A DNA stretch of 53,254 bases from Actinomadura hibisca NBRC 15177 (GTDB taxonomy: Bacteria; Actinomycetota; Actinomycetes; Streptosporangiales; Streptosporangiaceae). The notes below the pieces were generated by a model. It saw only the letters and a list, made by a program, of their open reading frames with translations, searched no databases and was not told where the DNA came from. The stretch lies in contig NZ_BCRO01000094.1 of NCBI RefSeq assembly GCF_001552635.1, positions 1 to 53,254 on the forward strand, read 5' to 3'. A program made the translations under genes and the position numbers. Shown here in pieces: positions 1-8,451 of this stretch (positions within the stretch are counted from its first letter, which is position 1; each line of letters begins with the position of its first letter).

Positions 1-96
1 CACGACGCTTTCCCCGAGGCCGAGGCACCGACTCAGCCCGTGGGGGTCTACACAGGCCCACCCAACCCCAACCCCGCGCGGGTTTCCCGCACCTAG
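1..96 (+). CDS. Possible C-terminal fragment of a gene entering from the left
   Basis: Frame 1 is open from the first base to a TAG at 94-96 and reads as an acidic, Pro-rich tail containing PTQPVGVYTGPP. It is too short to identify. The last third already lies in the repeat-like GC-rich DNA that follows, so part of the reading may be fortuitous. The GVY codons sit in an 11-bp string (42-52) that recurs inverted at the right end of the window. Confidence 0.25.
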   Translation, partial: HDAFPEAEAPTQPVGVYTGPPNPNPARVSRT

Positions 97-190
97 CCAA
101 CAACCCCCAGCCCGCGCGGGGTTGCTCCAGATGCCCAGCGACCCCAGCCCACGCGGGTTTTCCACACCCAGCCAACAACCCCAGCCCACA
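72..190 (-). repeat. Two copies of a GC-rich intergenic repeat (inverted relative to the right-end copies)
   Basis: Two imperfect units are visible, about 76-113 and 153-187. Each reads GCGGGTTT(T/C)CC.CACC.AGCCAACAACCCC(C)AGCCC and is bordered by GCGCGGG-type palindromic ends. The reverse complement of the same unit is at about 53001-53058. The units have no coding content and lie between gene ends, so they look like members of a genome-specific intergenic repeat family. They do not look like transposon termini, because no transposase is near and the copy number differs at each place. Confidence 0.6.
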
Positions 191-224
191 TGCCGCGCGC
201 ACCCGCGCAGCCAGAGGGCGCCGG

Positions 225-1853
225 TCAAGCCAACAAGAGGGTGACCATCCGACCCTTGGGTGTCTCAGCCTCCGTCAGACGAGTGCGCTCCGAGGTCGGA
301 GCCGCATCCCGACGACGGTCGAACACGATCAACGTCCCGGTATCCAGCGCGAGCCGGTTCAGATAACCGTCCAACTGCTCCAGCCCACTCGACACCTGAT
401 CACCGTTGTCATCCGTGCGGACCTTCAACTCGAACGCCGACCACTGCACGGCCCTGCACCCACGCCCGTCGGTGAAGGGCTTACGGATGGCGAGATCCAG
501 GCGCTTGCGCCCCAAGCCGTATTCGAGGTCGATGAACCCGTCGCCATTGACCACCTGCCGACAGAACGCCATGAACGCTAGATGGCAGGCCGCCTCCTGA
601 TAGGTGTACCGCGTATCGATGATCTTGCTGTTGACCTTCCAGAACGCCACGAACTCCTCCAGCAGCATGGCGATGTCCAAGCGACCGTCCGGCAGCAGGA
701 GCGCACTCGGATCAGCGTCGATCCCATCGAGCAGGGGCTGCGCCAGGACTTGGACGATGGCTTCCTGGTAGATGGGGTTGGCGATCTGGAGTGGCAGCGA
801 ACGGGTGACCAATCCCAGGTCACGCGCATAGGACAGGTCGTCGCTGTAACTCTGCTCCTTGAGAACCCACCCACCGGTGATCATCGGCTCGATGAAACGC
901 CGAATGTGGGGCTCGTCCAGTTGGACCACCAGGGAGTCCAGGTGGGTGGCGCGTTGGGTGATCAGCCGCCCCATCGCCTGCTCCATGTGCGTATCGGTGA
1001 TCGACTGATCGAGCGGGACCCGCATCATCTCAATGACGTCCCGCGCCAGCGCGTTGACCAGCCACGGCTGCCCCTGACTCGCCTCAAAAGCCCGCTGCAC
1101 CGCGTAATCGGTGAACACTTGGCCGGTGGCGGCGGTGTGCTGGCCGTATAACTCGGCCACGTCGGCGAAGGAGAAGTCACCGATCCGCAGCGACGCGGCA
1201 CTGACGTTGAACGGAGTGGGCGTCCCCAACCGATCCGGGTCGCCGTCCGAGGCCGCCTGGTAGTCCCGCACGTTCCGCATCCCGCACAACACCACCGCAT
1301 GAGGAAACGGCGTATCAGCCGAGGTATAGCCGTCACGGAGCTGGCTGAGCACCGACTCCAGGCCCGTACCCGCCAACGAATCGATCTCATCGAATAACAA
1401 CACCAAGGGACGAGGGGACTGATCCGCCCACACTCGCAGCCCCTCTATCAGGGTGAACCCGGGGATGTTCTCCGGCCAAGGAGTCGGCGGCAGACATCCC
1501 TGCGGCATCCCCAGCGTCCGCGCCGCGTCCTGGATCGAGCGCAGGACGAGCCGTTCTGTCCAGCCCACGTCATCGCCGGTCATCCTGGCCACTTCGCACG
1601 AAAAGCTGACCGCCGCATACCTTCCGGTGGCGTTCAACTCGCGCGCCAGTGCCGCCAGCGCGGTGGTCTTGCCGGTCTGCCGGGGCGCGTGCACCACGAA
1701 GTACTTGCCCTGCTCCACCAGCCCGCGCGCCTCCGGCAGCCGAGCCAGCGGATCGAGCATGTAGTGCCGGTCTGGATCGCAAGGCCCTGTCGTGTTGAAC
1801 GCCTTCACCCTCCGCACACTAACGAACACAGGCATGCAGATGGGTGCCGTCAC
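225..1853 (-). CDS. AAA-like ATPase fused to a PD-(D/E)XK nuclease-type domain
   Basis: This 542-aa protein has an N-terminal P-loop NTPase domain. The Walker A is HAPRQTGKTT (about residues 54-63) and the Walker B is LVLLFDEIDSL. A central all-helical winged-helix-like part follows. The C-terminus (about 430-530) shows the pattern RLDLAI, then FELKV, then EQLDGYL, which matches the D, ExK and QxxxY elements of the PD-(D/E)XK nuclease superfamily. The conserved domain begins near residue 17 (FNTTGP), so the start may be a GTG or ATG a few codons downstream. The gene lies 24 bp behind the DUF5753 regulator on the same strand and is probably cotranscribed with it. Role unknown; a defence or DNA-processing ATPase is an inference from domain content only. 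Confidence 0.8.
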   Translation of the reverse strand: MTAPICMPVFVSVRRVKAFNTTGPCDPDRHYMLDPLARLPEARGLVEQGKYFVVHAPRQTGKTTALAALARELNATGRYAAVSFSCEVARMTGDDVGWTERLVLRSIQDAARTLGMPQGCLPPTPWPENIPGFTLIEGLRVWADQSPRPLVLLFDEIDSLAGTGLESVLSQLRDGYTSADTPFPHAVVLCGMRNVRDYQAASDGDPDRLGTPTPFNVSAASLRIGDFSFADVAELYGQHTAATGQVFTDYAVQRAFEASQGQPWLVNALARDVIEMMRVPLDQSITDTHMEQAMGRLITQRATHLDSLVVQLDEPHIRRFIEPMITGGWVLKEQSYSDDLSYARDLGLVTRSLPLQIANPIYQEAIVQVLAQPLLDGIDADPSALLLPDGRLDIAMLLEEFVAFWKVNSKIIDTRYTYQEAACHLAFMAFCRQVVNGDGFIDLEYGLGRKRLDLAIRKPFTDGRGCRAVQWSAFELKVRTDDNGDQVSSGLEQLDGYLNRLALDTGTLIVFDRRRDAAPTSERTRLTEAETPKGRMVTLLLA

Positions 1854-1877
1854 GGCAAGCCTGCTGGGCGAAGGGCT

Positions 1878-2681
1878 TTAACTCCATTTCTCCTCCTTCA
1901 CCCTCCTTATCATGTCCAGCGACATGGCCACTGGCAGTGCGCTGGCCCGCAGGTCTATCAACGTCTTTGACATCGCAGCAAGATCGAACCTTTCGTCCGT
2001 CGTGGATCCCCGTGCCGATGCATCCATGTAGGCGACCTCGCTCCCGTCACCCAAGGTGGCGATGACGAAACCTCCACCCGAACCCGGAGCCGCCCCAGGG
2101 AAGGGGACAATTTGCATACGGACGTTGGGCAGTTCCGCCATGGCGAGCAAGTGCTCCAACTGCCCACGCATGATTTCGGATGAACACATTTCACACCAGA
2201 GCACCACATCGCTCATGAGCACCACGAACGTAGGAGGCGCGGGCTTCTCCCTGGTCAGGATGCGCTGCCTCGCCATGCGCGCCTCCACCGCGGCTTCGGT
2301 CGGCAGGATCGTGCGCGCATATTCGGGTGTCTGGAGGAGGCCGGGCACCAACAAGGTGTTCCAGGAGGTCAAGATGACGGCCTCCTGCTCGATGGCGGGC
2401 CAGTCGAACCAGGACGGTAGCGGCCCGTCGTCATGGTTGAGGTCATCCCATACCCGCAGCAGCGCGCCCTTGGCTCGGGTCATGTCGTCAACCACTGCCG
2501 CGAAATCACGCTTGCAGTGTCGTTTCCCGGTTTCGACCAGCGAGACGTACGAAACGCTTGTCGAGGTTTGCGCCGCTATGGCCTGCTGCACCACGTTCGC
2601 CTGGATTCTGTGTTGCTTCATCTGTCGGCCGAACGCCTGAAGTGCGGCTTCACCGGTGCTGCGCTTCCGCCCACGAGGCAT
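1878..2681 (-). CDS. XRE-family HTH regulator with DUF5753 (Scr1/WhiJ-like)
   Basis: The N-terminal about 70 residues form an XRE helix-turn-helix (TSTSVSYVSLVETGKRHCKR). The remainder matches the DUF5753 domain of actinomycete WhiJ/Scr1-type regulators, with the hallmark LVPGLLQTPEYARTIL and a later VRMQIVPFPGAAPGSGGGF. ATG 2681 is preferred over GTG 2687 because an AGG lies 5 nt upstream of it. Such regulators usually sit beside a small DUF397 protein and an anti-sigma-like HATPase. Here the HATPase gene is divergent (starts at 2840), no DUF397 gene is visible, and an ATPase/nuclease gene follows. The intergenic region 2682-2839 would hold both promoters, and a TTGACA at 2702-2707 is a candidate -35. 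Confidence 0.9.
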   Translation of the reverse strand: MPRGRKRSTGEAALQAFGRQMKQHRIQANVVQQAIAAQTSTSVSYVSLVETGKRHCKRDFAAVVDDMTRAKGALLRVWDDLNHDDGPLPSWFDWPAIEQEAVILTSWNTLLVPGLLQTPEYARTILPTEAAVEARMARQRILTREKPAPPTFVVLMSDVVLWCEMCSSEIMRGQLEHLLAMAELPNVRMQIVPFPGAAPGSGGGFVIATLGDGSEVAYMDASARGSTTDERFDLAAMSKTLIDLRASALPVAMSLDMIRRVKEEKWS

Positions 2682-2839
2682 GATCACCTGCTTTGACTAG
2701 ATTGACAGCAAGTTTCGCAGCACTTCACAAAGCTCGTGCAGCTTTTCGACTTTTACACGATTGCTTCGGGCTGATGGCCTGTATGCCCCAAGGGGCTTAT
2801 CAACGGAGAGGGACACAACTACCGAGCAAAGGCCGTCAA

Positions 2840-3265
2840 ATGATCAAAGTCGAGAAAGCGCCCGCGGCTCCGGCCGAGGTGGCATCGCTCGTGATAGCGG
2901 CGCGGGCGGAGTCGATCAAGAAGGCGCGCGACTTCGTCACCGCCGTCCTCACCCGGGCGGGGCTCGACGCCTCCTCGGTCCACCTCGCCGCCACCATCGC
3001 CACCGAGCTCGTCACCAACGCCTACAAGCACGGCTCCCAGCCCGGCGACCCCATCGCCGTCCGCGCCTATCTCGCCGACGCCGGGCCCGTCCTCGAAGTC
3101 TGGGACACCTCCGACGCACCGCCCGTCGCCCAGCCCTTCGACGTCGAACGCCTCTCCGGGCGCGGGCTCCTCCTCGTCTCCGAGATGGCCCGCGACTGGG
3201 GCACCACTCCCCTCGCCCCCTCCGGCAAGGCCGTCTGGGCCCTCCTCCGGGAGAGCTACCCGTGA
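2840..3265 (+). CDS. HATPase_c_2 ATP-binding protein (RsbW/anti-sigma-like kinase fold)
   Basis: This 141-aa single-domain GHKL ATPase has an N-box ATIATELVTNAYKHG, a reduced G1 box (VWDTSDAPP) and a G2 box GRGLLLVSEMARDWG. It is the type that accompanies DUF5753 regulators in actinomycete WhiJ-like loci and resembles anti-sigma/serine kinases; its partner is unknown. ATG 2840 was chosen because the conserved domain follows within about 15 residues and an AAAGG lies 7 nt upstream at 2828-2832; the frame stays open upstream to 2693. It overlaps the next gene by GTGA, indicating translational coupling. Confidence 0.9.
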   Translation: MIKVEKAPAAPAEVASLVIAARAESIKKARDFVTAVLTRAGLDASSVHLAATIATELVTNAYKHGSQPGDPIAVRAYLADAGPVLEVWDTSDAPPVAQPFDVERLSGRGLLLVSEMARDWGTTPLAPSGKAVWALLRESYP

Positions 3266-3477
3266 CCGCCCGCCTTCTCCTGCTCTCCTTCGTCCGCGAT
3301 CTCTTCCCTCACTGGGACATCTGGGTCTGCGACCGGGATGTCTGGCGCGCGTCCGGTGTCATCCTCATCAGTTCCTCCAGCCTCGAAGGACTGCTGGACG
3401 GTTTGGGCGCGGCCGATCCGGACGCTCTCGCGGCGGCGACCCAGCGCTCCGATCAGGGTGCGGTGTCCCTCCCCTGA
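3262..3477 (+). CDS. Small (71 aa) protein translationally coupled to the HATPase gene
   Basis: GTG 3262 overlaps the HATPase stop codon by 4 bp. The reading frame gives LFPHWDIWVCDRDVWRASG followed by an LxGLLDGLGAADPDAL tail. This resembles the small actinomycete proteins that follow DUF5753/HATPase genes and share an FPxWxI...W.A core; the family has no established function. The last 25 bp overlap the 3' end of the convergent TetR gene. Being coupled to an ATP-binding protein suggests that the two act together, which is inference. Confidence 0.65.
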   Translation: MTARLLLLSFVRDLFPHWDIWVCDRDVWRASGVILISSSSLEGLLDGLGAADPDALAAATQRSDQGAVSLP

Positions 3478-4079
3478 CCCAAGAAGGACGCGTTGGCGGC
3501 AAGGGCTCGGGCCGCGTCTGCGAAGTACTGCTCGTCCACTCCGTGGGCTAGGCCCAGGGCCACCCCCTGCGAGAGGCCGACGAAGAGTGCTCGCAAGGCA
3601 GTCGCCAGTCGTTGCGCCTGGCCTGGTGTCACGCTCCCGCCCTCGCGCGCTCTGCCCGTGAACAGCGCGATCAACTGTTCCTCCTGCGCCCGGACCGACG
3701 TCGCGAACCGCTCCCCCAGCTCCGAATCCCGCAGCGCCATGTCCAACAAGCTGATCTGGAGCGCCACAGCAGCTCTCGCATCCGGGTCCTCGCACGTCCG
3801 CCAGTAGTACCGCGCGAACGCCTCCACCGCCCCCAGCAAGTCCGCCCCAGCCGGAACGGCCTGTCTCATCTCCTCGTAGAACGGCTCCAGGTAGTCGGCT
3901 ACCAGCGCCATGAGCAGGCCGTTCTTGCTGCCGAACAACGAGTACACCGCGCCGGTCGTCAGGCCCGCCTCCGCCGCGATCTCGTCCAGGCGGGCGCGGT
4001 GGCCGTCCCGGGTGACGCGGTGCAGCGCCGCGTCCAGCAGGGCGCGGCGGTTGCGCTCCTTGGTCTCGGCTCTCGACAT
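3453..4079 (-). CDS. TetR/AcrR-family transcriptional regulator
   Basis: This protein of about 208 aa has a clear N-terminal TetR HTH: RRALLDAALHRVTRDG, then DEIAAEAGLTTGAVYSLFGSK and NGLLMALV. The C-terminal ligand domain is helical and unspecific. ATG 4079 is used; an ATG two codons upstream (4085) is also possible, and no clear Shine-Dalgarno precedes either. It is divergent from a small membrane-protein gene across a 56-bp spacer with iterated GTTATC-like motifs, so that gene is the likely target as well as the regulator itself. Confidence 0.9.
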   Translation of the reverse strand: MSRAETKERNRRALLDAALHRVTRDGHRARLDEIAAEAGLTTGAVYSLFGSKNGLLMALVADYLEPFYEEMRQAVPAGADLLGAVEAFARYYWRTCEDPDARAAVALQISLLDMALRDSELGERFATSVRAQEEQLIALFTGRAREGGSVTPGQAQRLATALRALFVGLSQGVALGLAHGVDEQYFADAARALAANASFLGQGRDTAP

Positions 4080-4082
4080 TCT

Positions 4083-4115
4083 CATAATCTAGTTATCCTA
4101 GTAATCCGGTTATCA
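4083..4115. promoter_or_regulatory. Iterated GTTATC-like operator candidate between tetR-type gene and membrane-protein gene
   Basis: This unusually AT-rich stretch contains ATAATC (4084), GTTATC (4092), GTAATC (4101) and GTTATC (4109) at 8-9 bp spacing. The middle two are each preceded by CTA, and CTAG occurs twice (4089 and 4098). A TetR-type regulator starts immediately to the left and a membrane-protein gene to the right. Operator function is inferred from position and repetition only. Confidence 0.45.
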
Positions 4116-4135
4116 AAACGGCGGCAGGAGGCCCC

Positions 4136-4573
4136 ATGTTCCACGTCCAGGCCACATCATCACCGGCCACCGGCGGCATGCGGGCGGGCATCGTCGCAGA
4201 CGGCCTGGTCAAGCTGCTGCTCGCCGCCGGTTACGTCGCCGCCGCCGGTCCGCTCGGGCGTCTGCTCGGTGTCGCGGTCTGGTTGATGGTCGTCTCCGGT
4301 GTGTTCCTGCTCGTGTGTGGCTTGGCCGAGATCCGGTATGCGCGCGTCCGGCCGCTGCGGGTCTATCTGTGGCTCATGGCCGCCTACGACACCGGCTGGG
4401 TTCTGGTCACGGTCGTCGCGCTGCTGCTCGGCTCCGGCGGAGGTGAGATCTGGGTCGGGTACCAGGCCGTCGCCTCCGCCGTTCTCGCCGCGTTCCTCGT
4501 GCTTTGGAGGATCGTGCCGACTTCCCTTCCGCGCCGCGTGCCGGGTGAGGAGCTTCCTCCAGAGTTGTCGTGA
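4136..4573 (+). CDS. Four-helix integral membrane protein of unknown function
   Basis: This 145-aa protein has about four hydrophobic segments: LVKLLLAAGYVAAAGPLG, VAVWLMVVSGVFLLVCGLAE, VYLWLMAAYDTGWVLVTVVA and VASAVLAAFLVLWRIV. The N-terminus is short and the tail is acidic and Pro-rich. AGGAGG at 4125-4130 sets ATG 4136. The gene is divergent from a TetR regulator and lies about 60 bp before the catalase gene on the same strand, so it may be the regulated target and could be cotranscribed with catalase. No motif reveals an activity. Confidence 0.8.
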   Translation: MFHVQATSSPATGGMRAGIVADGLVKLLLAAGYVAAAGPLGRLLGVAVWLMVVSGVFLLVCGLAEIRYARVRPLRVYLWLMAAYDTGWVLVTVVALLLGSGGGEIWVGYQAVASAVLAAFLVLWRIVPTSLPRRVPGEELPPELS

Positions 4574-4632
4574 TCGCCTTGACCGGGGCGGGGCCCGCGA
4601 ACGTACCGTCGGCTCACCTTGGAGGTGGAGAC

Positions 4633-6090
4633 TTGACCAGCCGACCGATCATGACGACCGAGTCCGGTGCCCCGATCGCGGACAACCAGAACAGCCAGTC
4701 CGCGGGGCCCGGCGGGCCGCTTCTCGTCCAGGACCAGCAGCTGATCGAGAAGCTGGCCCGGTTCAACCGCGAGCGCATCCCCGAACGCGTCGTGCACGCC
4801 CGGGGCGCCGGCGCGTACGGCCATCTGGAGGTGACCGACGACGTCACCCCCTACACCCACGCCGCGTTCCTGGCGGAGGTGGGCAAGCGCACCGAGGTCT
4901 TCCTCCGCTTCTCCACCGTCGCCGACAGCCTCGGCGGCGCGGACGCGGTGCGGGACCCGCGCGGCTTCGCGGTGAAGTTCTACACCGAGGAGGGCAACTA
5001 CGACCTCGTCGGCAACAACACCCCGGTCTTCTTCATCAAGGACCCGCTGAAGTTCCCCGACTTCATCCACAGCCAGAAGCGCGACCCGTTCACCGGCGTG
5101 CAGGAGCCCGACAACGTCTGGGACTTCTGGTCGCACTCGCCGGAGGCCACCCACCAGGTCACCTGGCTGATGGGCGACCGCGGCGTCCCGGCGTCCTACC
5201 GGCACATGGACGGGTTCGGCTCGCACACCTACCAGTGGGTCAACGCCGAGGGCCGCGCCCACTGGGTCAAGTACCACTTCAAGACCGACCAGGGCATCCG
5301 CTGCCTCACCTCCGAGGAGGCCGGCGAGCTGGTGGGGCGGGACGGCAACTCGCACCAGCAGGACCTGCACCGGGCCATCGAGCGCGGCATGTTCCCGTCG
5401 TGGACGATGTACGTGCAGCTCATGCCGGTCGAGGACGCGGCGCGGTACCGGTTCAACCCGTTCGACCTGACGAAGGTGTGGCCGCACGCCGACTACCCGC
5501 GCGTGCGCGTAGGCAAGCTCGTGCTCAACCGCAACCCGGAGAACATCTTCGCCGAGGTCGAGCAGAGCGCGTTCTCGCCCAACAACTTCGTCCCCGGCAT
5601 CGGGCCGTCCCCGGACAAGATGCTCCAGGGCCGCCTGTTCGCCTACGGCGACGCGCACCGCTACCGGCTCGGCGTCAACCACACGCAACTTCCGGTGAAC
5701 GCCCCGCACGCCACCACCGCCCACAACAACGGCCGTGACGGCGCGATGCGCTTCGACGGCAACGGCGGTCGCGCCAAGAACTACGAGCCCGACAGCTTCG
5801 GCGGCCCCGTGCAGACGGACCGGCCGCTGGCGCTGGGCGTGGAGGTGTCCGGGCAGGCCGCCAACCACGCCCCGGTCCTGCACCGCGACGACGACCACTT
5901 CGTCCAGGCGGGCACGCTGTTCCGTCTGATGGGCCCGGCCGCGCAGGCGCGCCTGGTCGCCAACATCGCGGGCGGCCTCTCGCAGGTGTCGGACGACGGC
6001 ATCGTGGACCGGATGGTCGCGCACTTCGCCGCCGCCGACCCCGCCTACGGCCACGCCGTGGAAACCGCCGTCAAGGAGCTGCGCGCCTAA
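4633..6090 (+). CDS. Monofunctional heme catalase
   Basis: The enzyme decomposes hydrogen peroxide to water and oxygen in the cytoplasm. Family hallmarks are present: the distal histidine in ERVVHARGAGAYG, the active-site Asn in VGNNTPVFF, and the proximal heme tyrosine in RLFAYGDAHRYRLG. At 485 aa it has the small-subunit catalase length. TTG 4633 is preferred because a GGAGG at 4621-4625 lies 7 nt upstream; ATG 4651 would be 25 nt from that site, and GTG 4570 would add residues without similarity. The stop codon overlaps the ATG of the following MFS ORF by one base. A strong hairpin 36 nt after the stop looks like this gene's own terminator. Confidence 0.96.
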   Translation: MTSRPIMTTESGAPIADNQNSQSAGPGGPLLVQDQQLIEKLARFNRERIPERVVHARGAGAYGHLEVTDDVTPYTHAAFLAEVGKRTEVFLRFSTVADSLGGADAVRDPRGFAVKFYTEEGNYDLVGNNTPVFFIKDPLKFPDFIHSQKRDPFTGVQEPDNVWDFWSHSPEATHQVTWLMGDRGVPASYRHMDGFGSHTYQWVNAEGRAHWVKYHFKTDQGIRCLTSEEAGELVGRDGNSHQQDLHRAIERGMFPSWTMYVQLMPVEDAARYRFNPFDLTKVWPHADYPRVRVGKLVLNRNPENIFAEVEQSAFSPNNFVPGIGPSPDKMLQGRLFAYGDAHRYRLGVNHTQLPVNAPHATTAHNNGRDGAMRFDGNGGRAKNYEPDSFGGPVQTDRPLALGVEVSGQAANHAPVLHRDDDHFVQAGTLFRLMGPAAQARLVANIAGGLSQVSDDGIVDRMVAHFAAADPAYGHAVETAVKELRA

Positions 6091-7322
6091 TGGACCAGAC
6101 CGGTGCCCCCATCACCGGTCTCCGGACCGGCCCCGCCTCCACCACCCGAGGCGGGGCCGGTTTCCGTGACGTCATCGCGTTGTCGGGGCCCGCGCTCCCG
6201 GTCGTCTCGTTCCTGGCGCGGCTTCCGGCGGCGATGTGCCCGATCGGGTCGCTGCTGCTGGTGAACGACCGGACGGGCAGCATCGCCACCGCCGGTCTGG
6301 TCGCGGGCGCGTTCGCCCTAGGGCAGGCCACGGGCGGGCCCCTCATCGGACGGCTGGCCGACCGCAAAGGACAGCGGCCTACGGTTCTGGCCGCGTCCCT
6401 AGGGAATGCGGCGGCGATCGCGTTTCTGGTCGTCGCCGCCATGGCGGGATGGCCGTCGGTTATCCAGGGCGCGTTGGCGCTTATGGCGGGGCTGTCGGTT
6501 CCGCAGGTCGGGCCGCTTTCGCGTAGTCGGCTCGTGTCGCTGGCCAAGGGCGATGCGCGCCTGACGTCCTCGGCGCTGTCGTTCGACGGGACGGTGGACG
6601 AGACCAGTTTCGTGACCGGGCCCGCGCTCGTCGGCGTTCTGGCCGTTATCGACCCGGCCGCCGGGATGCTGGTGGCGGCGGGTCTGGTTGCGGTGTGCGG
6701 GCCGCTTTTCGCGTTGCACCGTACGGCGCGGGCAGAAACGGTTCGCCGGACGTCTTCCTCTAGGCGGCTACTGTCGCCCGCGTTGTGCTTCCTGTGCGCC
6801 GGGATGGCACTCCAGGGGATGGTCTTCGGGTCGTTGCAGACCGGCATCACCGAGCTGACCGAGAAACTCGGCCAGCCCGGCGCGGCCGGGCTCGTCTACG
6901 GGCTGATGGGCGTGCCGAGCGCGCTGGTCGGCCTGGTCATGACGGCGCGCCCGTCACGGCTGGCACCGCGGACGCAGTGGCGGCTGGTCATCATCGTCCA
7001 GACGGCGTTGTGCCTGCCGCTGCTCGCGGTGGGCAGCATGGGCGCGCTGGCGCTGGCCGTGACCGTCCTCGGGCTGACCTACGCGCCCAACATCATCACC
7101 ATGTTCGGCCTGACCGAGCGCGTCGCGCCGCCCGAGCGCATGGGCGAGGCGATGGCGGTGCTGGGCAGCGGCATCATCCTCGGCACCTCGGCGGGCGCGA
7201 TGGTGTCGGGCCGGCTCGCCGAGACCCTCGGCCACCGGGCGGCCTTCTGGTCGGCCGTGGCGTGCGCGGGGATCGCGGCGGCGCTGGCCCTGATCACCGC
7301 TACCCGGCGGCGCTACGGCTGA
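6090..7322 (+). CDS. MFS transporter
   Basis: This 410-aa protein has about 12 hydrophobic segments and an MFS loop 2-3 signature (GGPLIGRLADRKGQRPTVL), consistent with a drug-efflux-type antiporter of unknown substrate. ATG 6090 overlaps the catalase stop (TAATG), but the first 25 residues are encoded across a perfect 14-bp terminator-like hairpin and are not membrane sequence. The real start may therefore lie downstream, for example TTG 6180 just before SGPALPVVSFLARL, although that codon has no visible ribosome site. The 3' end overlaps the convergent hydrolase gene by 23 bp. Confidence 0.88.
   Translation: MDQTGAPITGLRTGPASTTRGGAGFRDVIALSGPALPVVSFLARLPAAMCPIGSLLLVNDRTGSIATAGLVAGAFALGQATGGPLIGRLADRKGQRPTVLAASLGNAAAIAFLVVAAMAGWPSVIQGALALMAGLSVPQVGPLSRSRLVSLAKGDARLTSSALSFDGTVDETSFVTGPALVGVLAVIDPAAGMLVAAGLVAVCGPLFALHRTARAETVRRTSSSRRLLSPALCFLCAGMALQGMVFGSLQTGITELTEKLGQPGAAGLVYGLMGVPSALVGLVMTARPSRLAPRTQWRLVIIVQTALCLPLLAVGSMGALALAVTVLGLTYAPNIITMFGLTERVAPPERMGEAMAVLGSGIILGTSAGAMVSGRLAETLGHRAAFWSAVACAGIAAALALITATRRRYG
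6126..6161 (+). terminator. Terminator-like hairpin within the annotated 5' end of the MFS ORF
   Basis: ACCGGCCCCGCCTC (6126-6139) pairs perfectly with GAGGCGGGGCCGGT (6148-6161) around an 8-nt loop, and TTT follows. It begins 36 nt after the catalase stop, which is where a rho-independent-type terminator is expected. If the MFS gene really begins at 6090, the hairpin would sit inside its coding region and could attenuate read-through. Confidence 0.7.
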
Positions 7323-8451
7323 CGGCGCGCAGCACGTCGAAGGTGTCCTGCTCGTCCTGCTCGTCGCCGTGGTCGCTCAGCTTGACGATCACCGTCTTGG
7401 ACGGCGGGTCGACGTACACGTACTGGCCATAGACGCCGAGCGCCGAGTACGCCGCCCCGTCGCCGCCGCTCGGGTGCCACCACTGCGCGGCGTACTTCCA
7501 CTCGCCCAGCCTGTGCGGCGCGGGCGTGGCGATCCGCTTGATCCACGCGGCCGGGACGACCTGCGCGCCGCCCGCCTTGCCGCCGTCCAGCACGAGCTGC
7601 CCGATCTTGGCGTAGTCGCGGGCGGTGGCGTTGACGCAGCAGAACGCCTTCTCGGTGCCGCCGGGCCGGTCCAGGTTCCAGGTCGCGCCGTCCTGCGCGC
7701 CGACCGGGCCCCACAGGCGCTCGGCCAGCAGGCGCGCCAGCGGCTTGCCCTCGACCTTGGCCAGCGCCATGCCGAGCAGCTGCGTCTCGACGCTGCGGTA
7801 GTCGCCCCTGCTGCCGGGCTCGAAGGTCACCTTGCGGTGGTCCTTGACGAAGCCGGGCAGGTCGCGGGTGAGGTACATGCGGGCGGTGCCGGTGAAGGGC
7901 CACCACTGGTTGTAGTTCTCCGAGACGTCCACGCCCGCCGTCATGTCGAGCAGGTCGCGGATGCGGATGGTGTCGTAGGAGCCGCCGGTCCTGAGCTCGG
8001 GCAGCACGTCCACCAGCCGGTCGTCCTCGCGGATCTTCCCTTCCCCGACCGCCTGGCCGATCATGAGGGAGACCAGCGACTTGGCGACCGACCAGGACGC
8101 CAGCCGGTCGGTGGCGCGCACGCCGTCGCGGTACCACTCGTGGGCGACCGCGCCGTCCCGGACGACCACGAACGCGTTGGTGTGCGTGGTGGACAGGAAC
8201 TCCGCCACCGGCACCTGCCTGCCCTTCCACGGCACGGTGGCGGGCAGCGCCCGCGCCTTGACGGGCAGCGCGGCGGGACGCGTCGCGGGCACGTCACTCG
8301 CCGGATACAGCTTGCCTACCTGCGAAGTAGGCGTGGTCAGCAACTTGTAGAGCGTCGGAGGCTGCGGAACCTTCAGCGCCCAGGTCCCGACGTAGAGGCC
8401 GACGACGAGGACGAGCGGGATGGCGATGACCGCGCGGAGCGTCCGGCTCAT
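7300..8451 (-). CDS. Membrane-anchored SxxK serine hydrolase (class C beta-lactamase/EstB-like)
   Basis: This 383-aa protein has an N-terminal signal anchor (VIAIPLVLVVGLYVGTWAL, about 7-25) followed by a penicillin-binding-protein/beta-lactamase-type domain. The catalytic SxxK is in SWSVAKSLVS and a Tyr-containing second motif in GDYRSVE. It shares the EWY, CCVNATARDYAKIGQLVLDGG and AAQWWHP features with the secreted hydrolase at 9774-10895, so the two are paralogs. Likely activity is D-Ala-D-Ala peptidase or esterase on cell-wall or small-molecule substrates; resistance to beta-lactams cannot be claimed. It starts inside the upstream TetR stop (ATGA overlap), so both share one promoter. Confidence 0.9.
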   Translation of the reverse strand: MSRTLRAVIAIPLVLVVGLYVGTWALKVPQPPTLYKLLTTPTSQVGKLYPASDVPATRPAALPVKARALPATVPWKGRQVPVAEFLSTTHTNAFVVVRDGAVAHEWYRDGVRATDRLASWSVAKSLVSLMIGQAVGEGKIREDDRLVDVLPELRTGGSYDTIRIRDLLDMTAGVDVSENYNQWWPFTGTARMYLTRDLPGFVKDHRKVTFEPGSRGDYRSVETQLLGMALAKVEGKPLARLLAERLWGPVGAQDGATWNLDRPGGTEKAFCCVNATARDYAKIGQLVLDGGKAGGAQVVPAAWIKRIATPAPHRLGEWKYAAQWWHPSGGDGAAYSALGVYGQYVYVDPPSKTVIVKLSDHGDEQDEQDTFDVLRAVSRSAAG

